From Siccirubricoccus soli (GTDB taxonomy: Bacteria; Pseudomonadota; Alphaproteobacteria; Acetobacterales; Acetobacteraceae): 48,241 nucleotides of DNA. The stretch is taken from the NCBI RefSeq assembly GCF_024178315.1, contig NZ_JAMZIK010000120.1, positions 1 to 48,241 on the forward strand. The letters are read 5' to 3'. The notes under the pieces are model-generated. The model searched no databases. It was not told the DNA's origin and saw only the letters and a list, made by a program, of their open reading frames with translations. The first letter of the stretch is position 1, and each line of letters starts with the position of its first letter. Below are positions 1 to 12,530 of the stretch, piece after piece. A program made the position numbers and the translations under genes.

Positions 1-416
1 TTCGGGCTGCATTGCGTGCCGGTGAGCTCCGAGGTGCCGGGCGCCGAGGCGAGGAAGACCTTGTTCTTCTCCCGCACCACGCCGTTGACGGCGAGCGCGG
101 CGCTGCTGGCCGGCACGTCGATCAGCGCGTCCACCCCCTCCCGGTCCAGCCATTGCCGGGCGATGTTGGTGGCGAGGTCCGGCTTGTTCTGGTGGTCGGC
201 CGCGACGACCTCCACCTTCAGTCCGAGCGGGGCGGCATCCTGCACCGCCTGGCGCACCGCGAGCACCGAATTGGGCCCGGAGAGGTCGGCGAAGGCGCCG
301 CTCATGTCGGAGATCACGCCGAGCCGGATGGTCTGCTGCGCCTGGGCGCGGCCGAGCCGCGGTAAGGTGCCGAAGGCGGCGCCGCCCAGCAGCAGGGCGC
401 GTCGTTCGAGCATCAT
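1..416 (-). CDS. ABC transporter substrate-binding protein (branched-chain amino acid type), N-terminal part
   Basis: Reading leftward from the ATG at 416 gives an open frame of 138 codons that runs off the window, so the C-terminal part is missing. It begins with a signal peptide: basic residues (LERRALLLGG), then a small hydrophobic stretch ending near RAQA. The mature part starts QQTIRIGVISDMSGAFADLS, followed by conserved blocks AADHQNKPD and DVPASSAALAV, typical of the periplasmic-binding fold of the LivJ/Leu-Ile-Val family (Peripla_BP_6). The expected role is periplasmic capture of an amino acid, amide or aromatic acid for an ABC importer; the ligand cannot be read. It lies 121 bases downstream of the cupin gene on the same strand. 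A second ATG directly precedes codon 2, so the start is uncertain by one codon. Confidence 0.88.
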   Translation of the reverse strand, partial: MMLERRALLLGGAAFGTLPRLGRAQAQQTIRLGVISDMSGAFADLSGPNSVLAVRQAVQDAAPLGLKVEVVAADHQNKPDLATNIARQWLDREGVDALIDVPASSAALAVNGVVREKNKVFLASAPGTSELTGTQCSP

Positions 417-537
417 GGATGGTTGTCCCCGGCGGCACGGCATGCCGAGGCGCCGCGGCCGCCGCGTGGCGCCATCGGCCGGAAGCGGGTCGCCGCGGGG
501 CGGTGGCGCCGCGCGGCCGGTCAGCCTCCCGGCGCGG

Positions 538-960
538 TCAGGCCTTGGCGGCGGGCGGATCGCAGGGCGTGGTCGCCATGTCGCCCGGGATCGAGAGCTC
601 GAGGATCTCGACATCGTCCGAGGTGGCGATCTCGTTGTGCTTCATGCCGCCGGGGATGAGGATGGCGTCGCCGGCCTCGGACCGGGTGCGGGTGCCGTCC
701 TCGAATTCCAGCTCGACCCAGCCCTTCAGGACGTAGACGAACTGCGCCTCGCACTGATGGGTGTGCCAGCCGGTCGGCTCGGTCATGCCGGTGATGGCTT
801 CCATGATCTGGGCGCGCAGCTTGCCGCCCGTCGCCGCCTGCACGCCGAGGTCGCGGTAGCGGAAGAATTTCCGCCGCCCCTTCACGAAGGGCTGCTCCGC
901 CTTCTTCGCCACGGTGAGCTTGATCTCGGGGCGCGTGGCGCCCGCAACGCTGCCGTCCAT
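538..960 (-). CDS. cupin domain-containing protein
   Basis: 140 residues. The start at 960 was chosen because GGAGGA lies a few bases upstream; an in-frame upstream ATG at 1023 has no such site and would add an unconserved extension. The protein is one small beta-barrel: WHTHQCEAQFVYVLKGW is cupin motif 1 (metal-binding His, His, Glu), and AGDAILIPGGMKHNE is motif 2 with the last His. Single-domain cupins of this kind bind a metal and act as small isomerases or dioxygenases, or as ligand sensors; the substrate is unknown. The gene sits between a DedA gene and a substrate-binding protein gene on the same strand, with gaps of about 120-130 bases, so shared transcription is possible but not shown. 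Confidence 0.85.
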   Translation of the reverse strand: MDGSVAGATRPEIKLTVAKKAEQPFVKGRRKFFRYRDLGVQAATGGKLRAQIMEAITGMTEPTGWHTHQCEAQFVYVLKGWVELEFEDGTRTRSEAGDAILIPGGMKHNEIATSDDVEILELSIPGDMATTPCDPPAAKA

Positions 961-1090
961 GGATGGTCCTCCCGGGTGTCTTCGCACCTGTCCGCAGGCT
1001 ACACCCGCGGGGCGGCCCGGCAAGCGGTTTTCCGACGGGCGGCCCAGGGCGAGGTCACGGGAGGCGGCGCGGCCGGCCCGGGCGGGGCGC

Positions 1091-1690
1091 TCAGGCGGCG
1101 CGCCGCAGCTTCCAGAGCTTCCACCCCAGCATGGCGAAGACCAGCAGCATCACCACCGCGCCGACCGGCCCGGCCCAGCCCTCCACCAGGTGGAAATGCT
1201 CGCCAAGCGCATAGCCGGCGAGGGCGAGGCCGCCGGTCCAGATGGCGGTGCCGAGCGCGGTCCAGACGTAGAAGACCGGACGCGGCAGTTCCACCAGCCC
1301 GGCCGGGATGGAGATGCCGGTGCGCAGCCCCGGCATCATGCGGGCGAGGAACACCGCGGCCGGGCCGTTGCGGCGCAGCGCCAGCTCGGCCCGGGCGATC
1401 GTCTCCGGCCCCAGCCCGACATGGCGGCCGAAGCGCTGGGCGATGCGGCGCATGCGCACCGCGCCATAGGCCCGCGCCGCCTCGAACCACAGCGCATTGC
1501 CGGCGACCGAGCCGGCGATGCCGGCGAGGATGACGCCTGGCAGGGAGAGCCGCCCCTCCGCCGCGGCGAAGCCGGCCAGCGGCATGATCACCTCCGACGG
1601 CATGGGCGGGAACAGGTTCTCCGCCACCATCAGCAGGAAGACGCCGAGCAGCCCGCCGCGGGCGACGAGGTCCGCCGCCCACTCAACCAC
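1091..1690 (-). CDS. DedA family membrane protein
   Basis: 199 residues starting with GTG at 1690, overlapping the last 8 bases of the upstream glycosyltransferase gene, so the two are probably translationally coupled. The DedA/SNARE-associated domain covers most of the protein: the N-terminal helix is followed by AENLFPPMPSEVIMPLAG, with the usual glutamate and proline-rich re-entrant segment, then FLARMMPGLRTGISIPAGL, the conserved F-x-R-x-x-P-x-x-R region, and two C-terminal helices. DedA proteins act in the inner membrane; several are lipid-carrier flippases (undecaprenyl phosphate or phosphatidylethanolamine). Coupling to an ArnT-like transferase, which uses a polyprenyl-phosphate sugar donor, fits a carrier-recycling role. 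That link is inference. Confidence 0.9.
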   Translation of the reverse strand: MVEWAADLVARGGLLGVFLLMVAENLFPPMPSEVIMPLAGFAAAEGRLSLPGVILAGIAGSVAGNALWFEAARAYGAVRMRRIAQRFGRHVGLGPETIARAELALRRNGPAAVFLARMMPGLRTGISIPAGLVELPRPVFYVWTALGTAIWTGGLALAGYALGEHFHLVEGWAGPVGAVVMLLVFAMLGWKLWKLRRAA

Positions 1691-3368
1691 GCGACACCCG
1701 GTAGAGCACCAGCGTGACCCAGCGGCCGCGCGTGTAGTTGAAGCCGGTCACCGTCCCGATCTCCTCCGGCGCCAGGGAGAGGCCCGCCGCAGCCTCGCGG
1801 AAATCCGTCTCCGCCCGGTTGCCGACCGCGACCACCCGGCCCGGCGCGGCGGCGAGGAAGCGGGCGGCGTCGCCGCCGGTGCGCAGCATCTGCGTCTCGC
1901 CGCTGGTCATGAACAGGACCGAGGGCTCGGAATAGCCGGTGATGCCGAACCGGCCGGGGGGTAGGCCCGGGGCACGGTCCGCCAGCACCGCGGCAAGGCG
2001 CGGGGCGAGCCAAAGCGGGGCGAGGCGCGGCACCACCCCCTCCAGCACCGCGGCGTAGAGCGGGATGGCGAGCAGCACGCCGGCCAGTGCGGCGCGGCCC
2101 CAATCCCCCCGCCGCGCCACCCGCCAGAGGACGAAGACGAGCGCGGCGGCGAGCGGCACCGTCAGGATGGCGGCCGGCAGGACCAGGCGGTTCAGCCAGA
2201 AGGGCGCCGCCAGGGCGCCAAGCGCGAGGCCAGCCGCGACGCCGGCCAGCGCCAGCAGGCCCAGCCATTTCAACCAGCGCGGCGGCGGCCGGCGCAGCGG
2301 GTCCATGGCCCAGGCGGCGCCGAGCAGCATCAGCGCCGGGAACATCGGCAGGGTGTAGTGCGGCAGCTTGGTCTGCACCGCCTCGAAGACCAGCCAGCTC
2401 GGCACGATCCAGGCGAGGAGGAAGCGGGTGGGCGGGTTGTGCCGCTCCCGCCAGGCCGTCGGCAGGGCGGCCAGCGCGATCCAGGCGGAGGGGAAGGCGG
2501 CGATGCCGAAGGTCAGCAGGTAGAAGCCGGGCGGGCCCCAATGCTTCTCCTCGCCGGAGCCGACCTTGGAGAGCATGTCGCCGCCCAGCGCCTCGGAGAA
2601 GAAGCGACCCTCGGTGGCGAGGCCGATGGCGATGAACCAGGGGGCGGCGGCAGCGATCATCAGCGGCACGCCCCAGAGCGGGCGGAGTGCCCGGAACCAG
2701 GGCGCCTCGCGGTCGGCGATCGCCAGGGTGATGCCGGCGAGCAGCGCCACCATGGGCCCGATCGGCCCCTTCAGCAGCACGCCGAGGCCGAGCAGCAGCC
2801 AGAACCCGGCGGCCTGGGCGGCGGTGAAGCGCTCCGGCCGCAGATAGGCGGTGGCGAAGAGGCCCATGGCGGCGGTGATGGTGCCGAGCAGGGCGGCATC
2901 GGTCTTGGCGATCCGCGCCTCGGCCACCAGCACCAGGCAGGCGGCGAGCATGGCGGCGCCGAGGAAGGCGGCCCGGCGCCCGACGATCCCCCGGCCCCAA
3001 TGCCAGGTGGCGAGCACGGCGGCCAGCGCCCCGAGGAAGGAGGGGATGCGATAGACCCAGACGTCCCGGCGGCTGCCGAGATGCAGCGCCTCCGCCACAT
3101 GGACGCTGGCGGCCTGGGCCCAGTGGATGCCGGCGGGCTTCTTGTTGCGCTCCTCTTGCCCGAAGCGGATGCGGACATAGTCGCCGCTTTCCACCATCTG
3201 CCGGCTGGCCTGGGCGAAGCGGGCCTCGTCCCGGTCGGTCGGCGGCAGGGCGAAGAAGCCGGGCAGCCAGAGCAGCAGGCAGAGCAGCAGCAGCGCCAGG
3301 GTCGGGCGCTGCTGCAGGGGCTCGGGCAGCAGGCCGAGGGAGCGGTCGGGCGCGGGCGGGGCGTGCAT
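1683..3368 (-). CDS. ArnT/GT39-type membrane glycosyltransferase
   Basis: 561 residues from the ATG at 3368. Many hydrophobic helices follow a short N-terminus. The first periplasmic loop reads LPPTDRDEARFAQASRQM, carrying the Asp-Glu catalytic signature of the dolichyl-phosphate-mannose/ArnT superfamily (GT-C fold), and continues ERNKKPAGIHW, also typical. A later loop has WGPPGFYLLTF and TKLPHYTLPMFPAL, characteristic of ArnT-like proteins. The enzyme should transfer a sugar from a polyprenyl-phosphate donor to a lipid A, glycan or protein acceptor on the periplasmic side; the sugar cannot be inferred. It is followed by a dedA gene that overlaps its end by 8 bases. The frame stays open far upstream, but only from this ATG on does the sequence look like the family; no strong ribosome site is visible. 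Confidence 0.88.
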   Translation of the reverse strand: MHAPPAPDRSLGLLPEPLQQRPTLALLLLCLLLWLPGFFALPPTDRDEARFAQASRQMVESGDYVRIRFGQEERNKKPAGIHWAQAASVHVAEALHLGSRRDVWVYRIPSFLGALAAVLATWHWGRGIVGRRAAFLGAAMLAACLVLVAEARIAKTDAALLGTITAAMGLFATAYLRPERFTAAQAAGFWLLLGLGVLLKGPIGPMVALLAGITLAIADREAPWFRALRPLWGVPLMIAAAAPWFIAIGLATEGRFFSEALGGDMLSKVGSGEEKHWGPPGFYLLTFGIAAFPSAWIALAALPTAWRERHNPPTRFLLAWIVPSWLVFEAVQTKLPHYTLPMFPALMLLGAAWAMDPLRRPPPRWLKWLGLLALAGVAAGLALGALAAPFWLNRLVLPAAILTVPLAAALVFVLWRVARRGDWGRAALAGVLLAIPLYAAVLEGVVPRLAPLWLAPRLAAVLADRAPGLPPGRFGITGYSEPSVLFMTSGETQMLRTGGDAARFLAAAPGRVVAVGNRAETDFREAAAGLSLAPEEIGTVTGFNYTRGRWVTLVLYRVSRG

Positions 3369-3608
3369 GGCGGGCGGGGTCAGCGCGGATGGCCGCAGGA
3401 TGGCGTGGCCCGGAGGCGTGACCCTGCGCTGCGGACGACAGGCTGGAACATGTTCGCTGAACCCATGTGAACCGGAATGGCCCGTGGCCGGCCTCGCCCG
3501 CGGCGCCGATGGGCCGCGCCGGCCAGGGAAGGGGCATGTCCGGGGAAGCTGTCTTGACCGGAAATGCTCTAGCATGGCCGGCGGCGGGGGACCATAAACC
3601 GCGCTTCC

Positions 3609-4925
3609 ATGGCCCCCTCCCCTTCCCCGGCGCCTTCCCCCGCCCGCCGCGCCGCCGCCGCCCTGCTGGATGCCGTCCTGACCCGCCACCGCCCGCTGGA
3701 GGAGGCGCTGGACGCGCTGCCGACCGATGGCCGGCCGCACCAGGTACGGCAGAAGGGGGAGAAGCGGCCGGGCGCGGCGCTCTCGCCGCGGGACAAGGCG
3801 GCGGGGCACCGGATCGCGGCGGCGGTGCTGCGCCGGGCCGGCTCCCTGGACGCGGTGCTGGAGCCCTTCCTGCGGCGGGAGCCGCCGCCGGCGGTGCGGA
3901 ACGCCCTGCGGATCGGCGCGGCAGAGCTGCTGCTGCTGGGCACCCCGCCGCATGCGGCGGTGGCGAGTGCCGTGGATCTGGTGCCGCAGCCCTTCGCGGG
4001 GCTGGTGAATGCGGTGCTGCGCAAGGTGGCGGCGGCCGGGCCGGCGGCGCTGGAGGGACTGGAAGCGGAAAGGCTGGACACGCCGCCCTGGCTCTGGACA
4101 GCCTGGCATGCGGCGCATGGCGCGGCGGTGCGGGCGATTGCCGCGGCGCATGGGCATGAGGCGCCGCTCGATCTCAGCCTGAAGCCGGGGGCGACGGCGC
4201 CGGAGGGGGGCGAGGCGCTGCCGACGGGAAGCTGGCGCTACCGGCCGGGGACGCGGGTGACGGAGCTGGCGGGCTTCGCCGAGGGCGAATGGTGGGTGCA
4301 GGACGCCGCCGCCGCCCTGCCGGCGCGGCTGCTCGGGGTGCGGAAGGGGGAGCGGGTGCTCGATCTCTGCGCCGCGCCGGGGGGCAAGACGGCGCAGCTT
4401 GCCGCCGCGGGGGCGGCGGTGGTGGCGGTGGAGCGCGACCCGAAGCGGGCGGCGCGGCTGCGGGAGAACCTGGCCCGGCTGAAGCTGCAGGCCGAGGTGG
4501 TGGAGGCGGATGCCGCGGCCTGGGATGCCGGCGGGGCGCGGTTCGACGCGGTGCTGCTGGATGCCCCCTGCACCGCGACGGGGACCATCCGGCGCCATCC
4601 GGACGTGCCCTATCTGAAGCGGCCGAAGGATGTGCCGGCGATGGCGGAGCTGCAGCGTGCCCTGCTGGCGGCGGCGGCGAAGCGCCTGGCGCCGGGCGGG
4701 CGGCTGGTCTTCGCCACCTGTTCCCTGCAGGCGGAGGAGGGCGAGGCGCATCTGGCCGCGCTGCCCGGGCTGGGGCTGGCGTCGGACCCGGCGCGCCCTG
4801 AGGAGGTGCCGGGGCTGGCGGAGGCGATCACCCCCGCCGGCGCCCTGCGCACCCGGCCGGACATGTGGGCCGAGCGCGGCGGCATGGATGGGTTCTTCGT
4901 GCTGCGGGCGCGCCCCCACGCCTAG
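3609..4925 (+). CDS. rsmB: 16S rRNA (cytosine-C5)-methyltransferase, RsmB family
   Basis: 438 residues. The N-terminal third is the NusB-like RNA-binding domain (SPRDKAAGHRIAAAVLRR, PPAVRNALRIGAAELL, FAGLVNAVLRKVA). The C-terminal part is the SAM-dependent methyltransferase: WWVQDAAAALPARLL, then VLDLCAAPGGKTAQLA (motif I), then VLLDAPCTATGTIRRHPDV and FATCSLQAEEGE. The last two carry the two cysteines used by RNA m5C methyltransferases. RsmB methylates C967 of 16S rRNA in E. coli. Length and domain order match the family. It is divergent from the glycosyltransferase gene across a 240-base gap and convergent with glgX, from which it is separated by a multi-hairpin terminator. A small-subunit rRNA target is inferred; alphaproteobacteria often carry more than one RsmB-like paralogue. 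Confidence 0.92.
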   Translation: MAPSPSPAPSPARRAAAALLDAVLTRHRPLEEALDALPTDGRPHQVRQKGEKRPGAALSPRDKAAGHRIAAAVLRRAGSLDAVLEPFLRREPPPAVRNALRIGAAELLLLGTPPHAAVASAVDLVPQPFAGLVNAVLRKVAAAGPAALEGLEAERLDTPPWLWTAWHAAHGAAVRAIAAAHGHEAPLDLSLKPGATAPEGGEALPTGSWRYRPGTRVTELAGFAEGEWWVQDAAAALPARLLGVRKGERVLDLCAAPGGKTAQLAAAGAAVVAVERDPKRAARLRENLARLKLQAEVVEADAAAWDAGGARFDAVLLDAPCTATGTIRRHPDVPYLKRPKDVPAMAELQRALLAAAAKRLAPGGRLVFATCSLQAEEGEAHLAALPGLGLASDPARPEEVPGLAEAITPAGALRTRPDMWAERGGMDGFFVLRARPHA

Positions 4926-4939
4926 ACTCACACCGGGGT

Positions 4940-5015
4940 CCGGGGCCAGGTCCTGGCCCCGGCGGGAGTGCAGAGGGCAGCGCCCTCTGCCCAGGGCCCG
5001 GGGGGCGGAGCCCCC
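4940..5015. terminator. triple-hairpin bidirectional terminator, copy A
   Basis: Three stem-loops fill the gap between convergent rsmB and glgX. The first is 4940-4962 (10 pairs, loop GTC), the second 4970-4990 (9 pairs, loop AGC) and the third 5001-5015 (6 pairs, loop GGA). The third ends on the base before the glgX stop codon. The same series of hairpins with the same loops is found at 35059-35133, and a reduced, inverted version at 17626-17667. Function as a terminator is inferred from position between convergent 3' ends. Confidence 0.7.
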
Positions 5016-7124
<2,109 letters not shown>

Positions 7125-7125
7125 G

Positions 7126-9278
<2,153 letters not shown>

Positions 9279-9282
<4 letters not shown>

Positions 9283-12200
9283 GGCACCAGCCTTTCGGCG
9301 ATGGCGGCGAGGCCCTTCAGCGGCACGCCGATCCAATCCGGCCGGTTGGTCGCTTCGTAGCGCACCTCATAGGCGGCCTTCTCCAGCAGGAAGAGGTCGA
9401 GCAGCGGCCGCCGCGCCGCCTCCGGCACCCAGGGCTGCTCGGCCGCGGATTCCACCGCGCGATAGGCGATGAGGAAGGCATCCTCCGCCGCCTCCTGCCA
9501 GCGCTGCAGCAGTGCGGCGCGGCGCTCGCTGGGCGCGGCGGCGGCGGCGGCGGAGGATTCGGTGGCCAGGGCGACGGAGGCGGCGTAGTCGAAGCTGCGC
9601 AGCAGCCCGGCCACGTCGCGCAGCGGGCTGGCCTTGGCGCGGCGCTCCTCCAGCGGCCGCGCCGGCTCGCCCTCGAAATCGACGATCACCGCATCGCCCT
9701 GCGCGACCAGCACTTGGCCGAGGTGGAAATCGCCGTGGACGCGGGTCTTCAGCGCGCCCTCGGCGGACTGCGCCAGGGCATGAACCTTGTCCCGCAGCGC
9801 GTCCTTGCGGGTGAGCAGGCCGCGCAGCGTCCTGGCCAGGTCGTCCGGCAGCACCAGCCGGCCGGTCAGCAGCTCGAGGGCCGGGTCGAGCTGGGCCAGC
9901 GCGCCCTCCGCCCAGCGCCGGCGATCCTCGGCCGTCGCCAGCTCGGGGGCGAAATCCGGGTCGTCGGTCGGCCGCGCCAGCACCGCATGCAGCTCGCCCA
10001 GGCGCTGGCCGAGGGCGGTGGCGAAGCTGAGATAGCCGGCGAAGGGATCGTCCGGCGGCGTCTCGGTCAGCGCCGCCTCGTCCACCGCGCGGTGCACCCA
10101 GTCCTGCGTCCAGCTCCAGCCATCGCCCTGGTTGCGGACGAAGCCCTGCAGGATCATCAGCAGATGCGGCGTGCCGTCGGGCGCCATCCGCACCACCTCG
10201 CCGAGCAGCGGCGGGGCGTTGGCGTAGCCGGCGGCGGTGAGGTAGCGCGTCACCTCGGCTTCCGGGTGGATGCCGGGATTGACCTTGCGGATGATCTTGA
10301 GGACGAGGCGCTCGCCATAGATCAGCGAGGAGTTGGACTGCTCGGCGGAGAGCCGGCGGATCTCCGGCGCCTCGGGCAGCTCGATCTCGGCGAGGCGCGG
10401 CGTCGGCAGGAAGCGGATCTCGCCGGCATCCGAGTGCAGCACCGTCCGCTCCCGCAGCGCGGTCAGCACGGCGGGGGGCATGCGGGGATCGGCGAAGGCA
10501 TCCGTCAGGTAGCCGACGCGGCGGCCCTGGCGCAGGCGGGAAAGAGCGAGCTGCGCCGCCAGCGGGCCGGCACCCTCGCTCTCCTCCACGCCCGCCAACG
10601 GCAGGGCGTAGCGCTCCGTCCGGCCGGGCAACACCGCCTCGACCTCCGCCATCATCACCGCGCCATGGGCCTGCGGCAGGGCGGCAATGGCGCCGAAACG
10701 GGCGGCTTCCAGCGCCTCGCCCTTCGCCGCGAACCAGCGGCGCTTGGCGAGGTATTCCGGCAGGACCTGGCGCTCCAGCTCCTGCCGTACCTTGGCGCTC
10801 AGCAGCTCCTTCACATCGGCGGTCAAGACGAGCGTCCTCAGGTCCGGCAGCGGTTCCGGGGAAGGCGTGTGCCAGGGCGGCAGGGCCTGCTGCTTCGCCA
10901 GGGCGAACCAGTAGAAGCCGTAGGGCGGCAGGGTCAGCAGGTAGGGCAGCTGGCCAATGGGGGGAAAGGCGGTGCCGCCCAGCATCTCCACCGGCACGCT
11001 TCCAGCGCTGGCGGAGAGGTCGAGTTCCACGGCCTGGGCCGAGCGGGAGAGGTTGAAGACGCAGAGGATGCTGTCGCCTTCATATTCCCGCACATAGGCC
11101 AGCACCTTGCGGTTGGCCGGGTAGAGCAGCCGCATCTCGCCGCGGCCGAAGGCCTGGCTGCGCTTCCGCACGCTCAGCATGCGGCGCATCCAGTTCAGCA
11201 GGCTGTGCGGGTCCCGCGCCTGGCTTTCGACGTTCACCGCCGGGAAGCCGTAGAGCGCATCCTGCAAGGGCGGCAGCACCAGCGCCGCCGGGTCGGCCTT
11301 GGAGAAGCCGCCATTGCGGTCGGGCGACCACTGCATCGGCGTGCGCACGCCGTCGCGGTCGCGCAGGAAGATGTTGTCCCCCATGCCGATCTCGTCGCCG
11401 TAATAGATCACCGGCGTGCCGGGCATGGAGAGCAGCAGGCCGTTCATCAGCTCGATCCGCCTCCGGTCGCGCTGCAGCAGGGGCGCGAGGCGGCGGCGGA
11501 TGCCGAGGTTGAGCCGCGCCCGGCGGTCGGCGGCATAGGTGTTCCAGAGATAGTCGCGCTCCCGGTCCGTCACCATCTCGAGCGTCAGCTCGTCATGGTT
11601 GCGGAGGAAGATGGCCCATTGGCAGCCTTCCGGGATGTCGGGCGTCTGGCGCAGGATATCGGTGACCGGGAAGCGGTCCTCCTGGGCGATCGCCATGTAC
11701 ATCCGCGGCATCAGCGGGAAGTGGAAGGCCATGTGGCATTCGTCGCCCTGGCCGAAATATTGCTGCGTGTCCTCCGGCCACTGATTGGCCTCGGCCAGCA
11801 GCATGCGGTCCTGGAAGCCCTGGTCCAGCTTGGCGCGGATGGTCTTCAGGATGGCGTGGGTCTCGGGCAGGTTCTCGTTGTTCGTCCCCTCGCGCTCCAC
11901 CAGATAGGGCACGGCGTCGAGGCGGAGCCCGTCCACCCCGATGTCCAGCCAGAAGCGCATGACGTTCAGGATTTCCGACAGCACCCGCGGATTGTCGAAG
12001 TTGAGGTCCGGCTGGTGGCTGTAGAAGCGGTGCCAGAAATAGGCGCCGGCCACCGGGTCCCAGGTCCAGTTGGACTTCTCAGTGTCGAGGAAGATGATCC
12101 GGGTCTCGGGATATTTCTGGTCGTCGTCGGACCAGACATAGTAGTTGCGGTGGGAGGAGCCGGGCTTGGCGGTGCGGGCGCGCTGGAACCAGGGGTGCTG

Positions 12201-12530
12201 GTCGCTGGTGTGGTTCACCACCAGCTCGGTGATGACGCGCAGCCCGCGCGCATGCGCCTCCCGCACGAAGCGGCGGACATCCTGCAGCGTGCCGTAGCTC
12301 GGATTCACCCCGCGGTAGTCGGCGATGTCGTAGCCGTCGTCGCGCAGCGGGCTGGGGTAGAAGGGCAGCAGCCAGAGCGTATCGACGCCGAGCTCGGCGA
12401 TGTAGTCGAGCTTCTGCAGCAGGCCGGGGAAGTCGCCGATGCCGTCGTCATTGGCATCGAAGAAGCTCTTCACGTGCAGCTGGTAGATGACGGCGTCGCG
12501 GTACCAGTGCGGGTTGCGCGGCAGGGCCAT
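9279..12530 (-). CDS. treS: trehalose synthase-maltokinase fusion (TreS-Pep2)
   Basis: 1083 residues. The N-terminal half is a GH13 trehalose synthase: [58 protein letters not shown] (nucleophile Asp), [17 protein letters not shown] (Glu), [13 protein letters not shown] (Asp). After about residue 570 comes a maltokinase domain: [15 protein letters not shown] at its start and [14 protein letters not shown] with [19 protein letters not shown] near its end, the kinase catalytic and metal-binding motifs. TreS interconverts trehalose and maltose; the kinase makes maltose 1-phosphate, the GlgE substrate. The fusion favours direct hand-over of maltose. The ATG at 12530 shares one base with the glgE stop (TGATG), and the gene's own stop overlaps the GTG of glgB, so all three are translationally coupled. 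Confidence 0.95.

Noticed and set aside
3446-3455. GAACATGTTC palindrome upstream of the glycosyltransferase gene, a possible LexA site
   Set aside because: Alphaproteobacterial LexA sites are GTTC-N7-GTTC direct repeats. This spacing does not fit, and neither neighbouring gene is an SOS gene.
3555-3608. TTGACC near 3555 as a -35 box for rsmB
   Set aside because: No -10 hexamer lies at 16-18 bases; the only TA-rich word (TAGCAT) is about 10 bases away.
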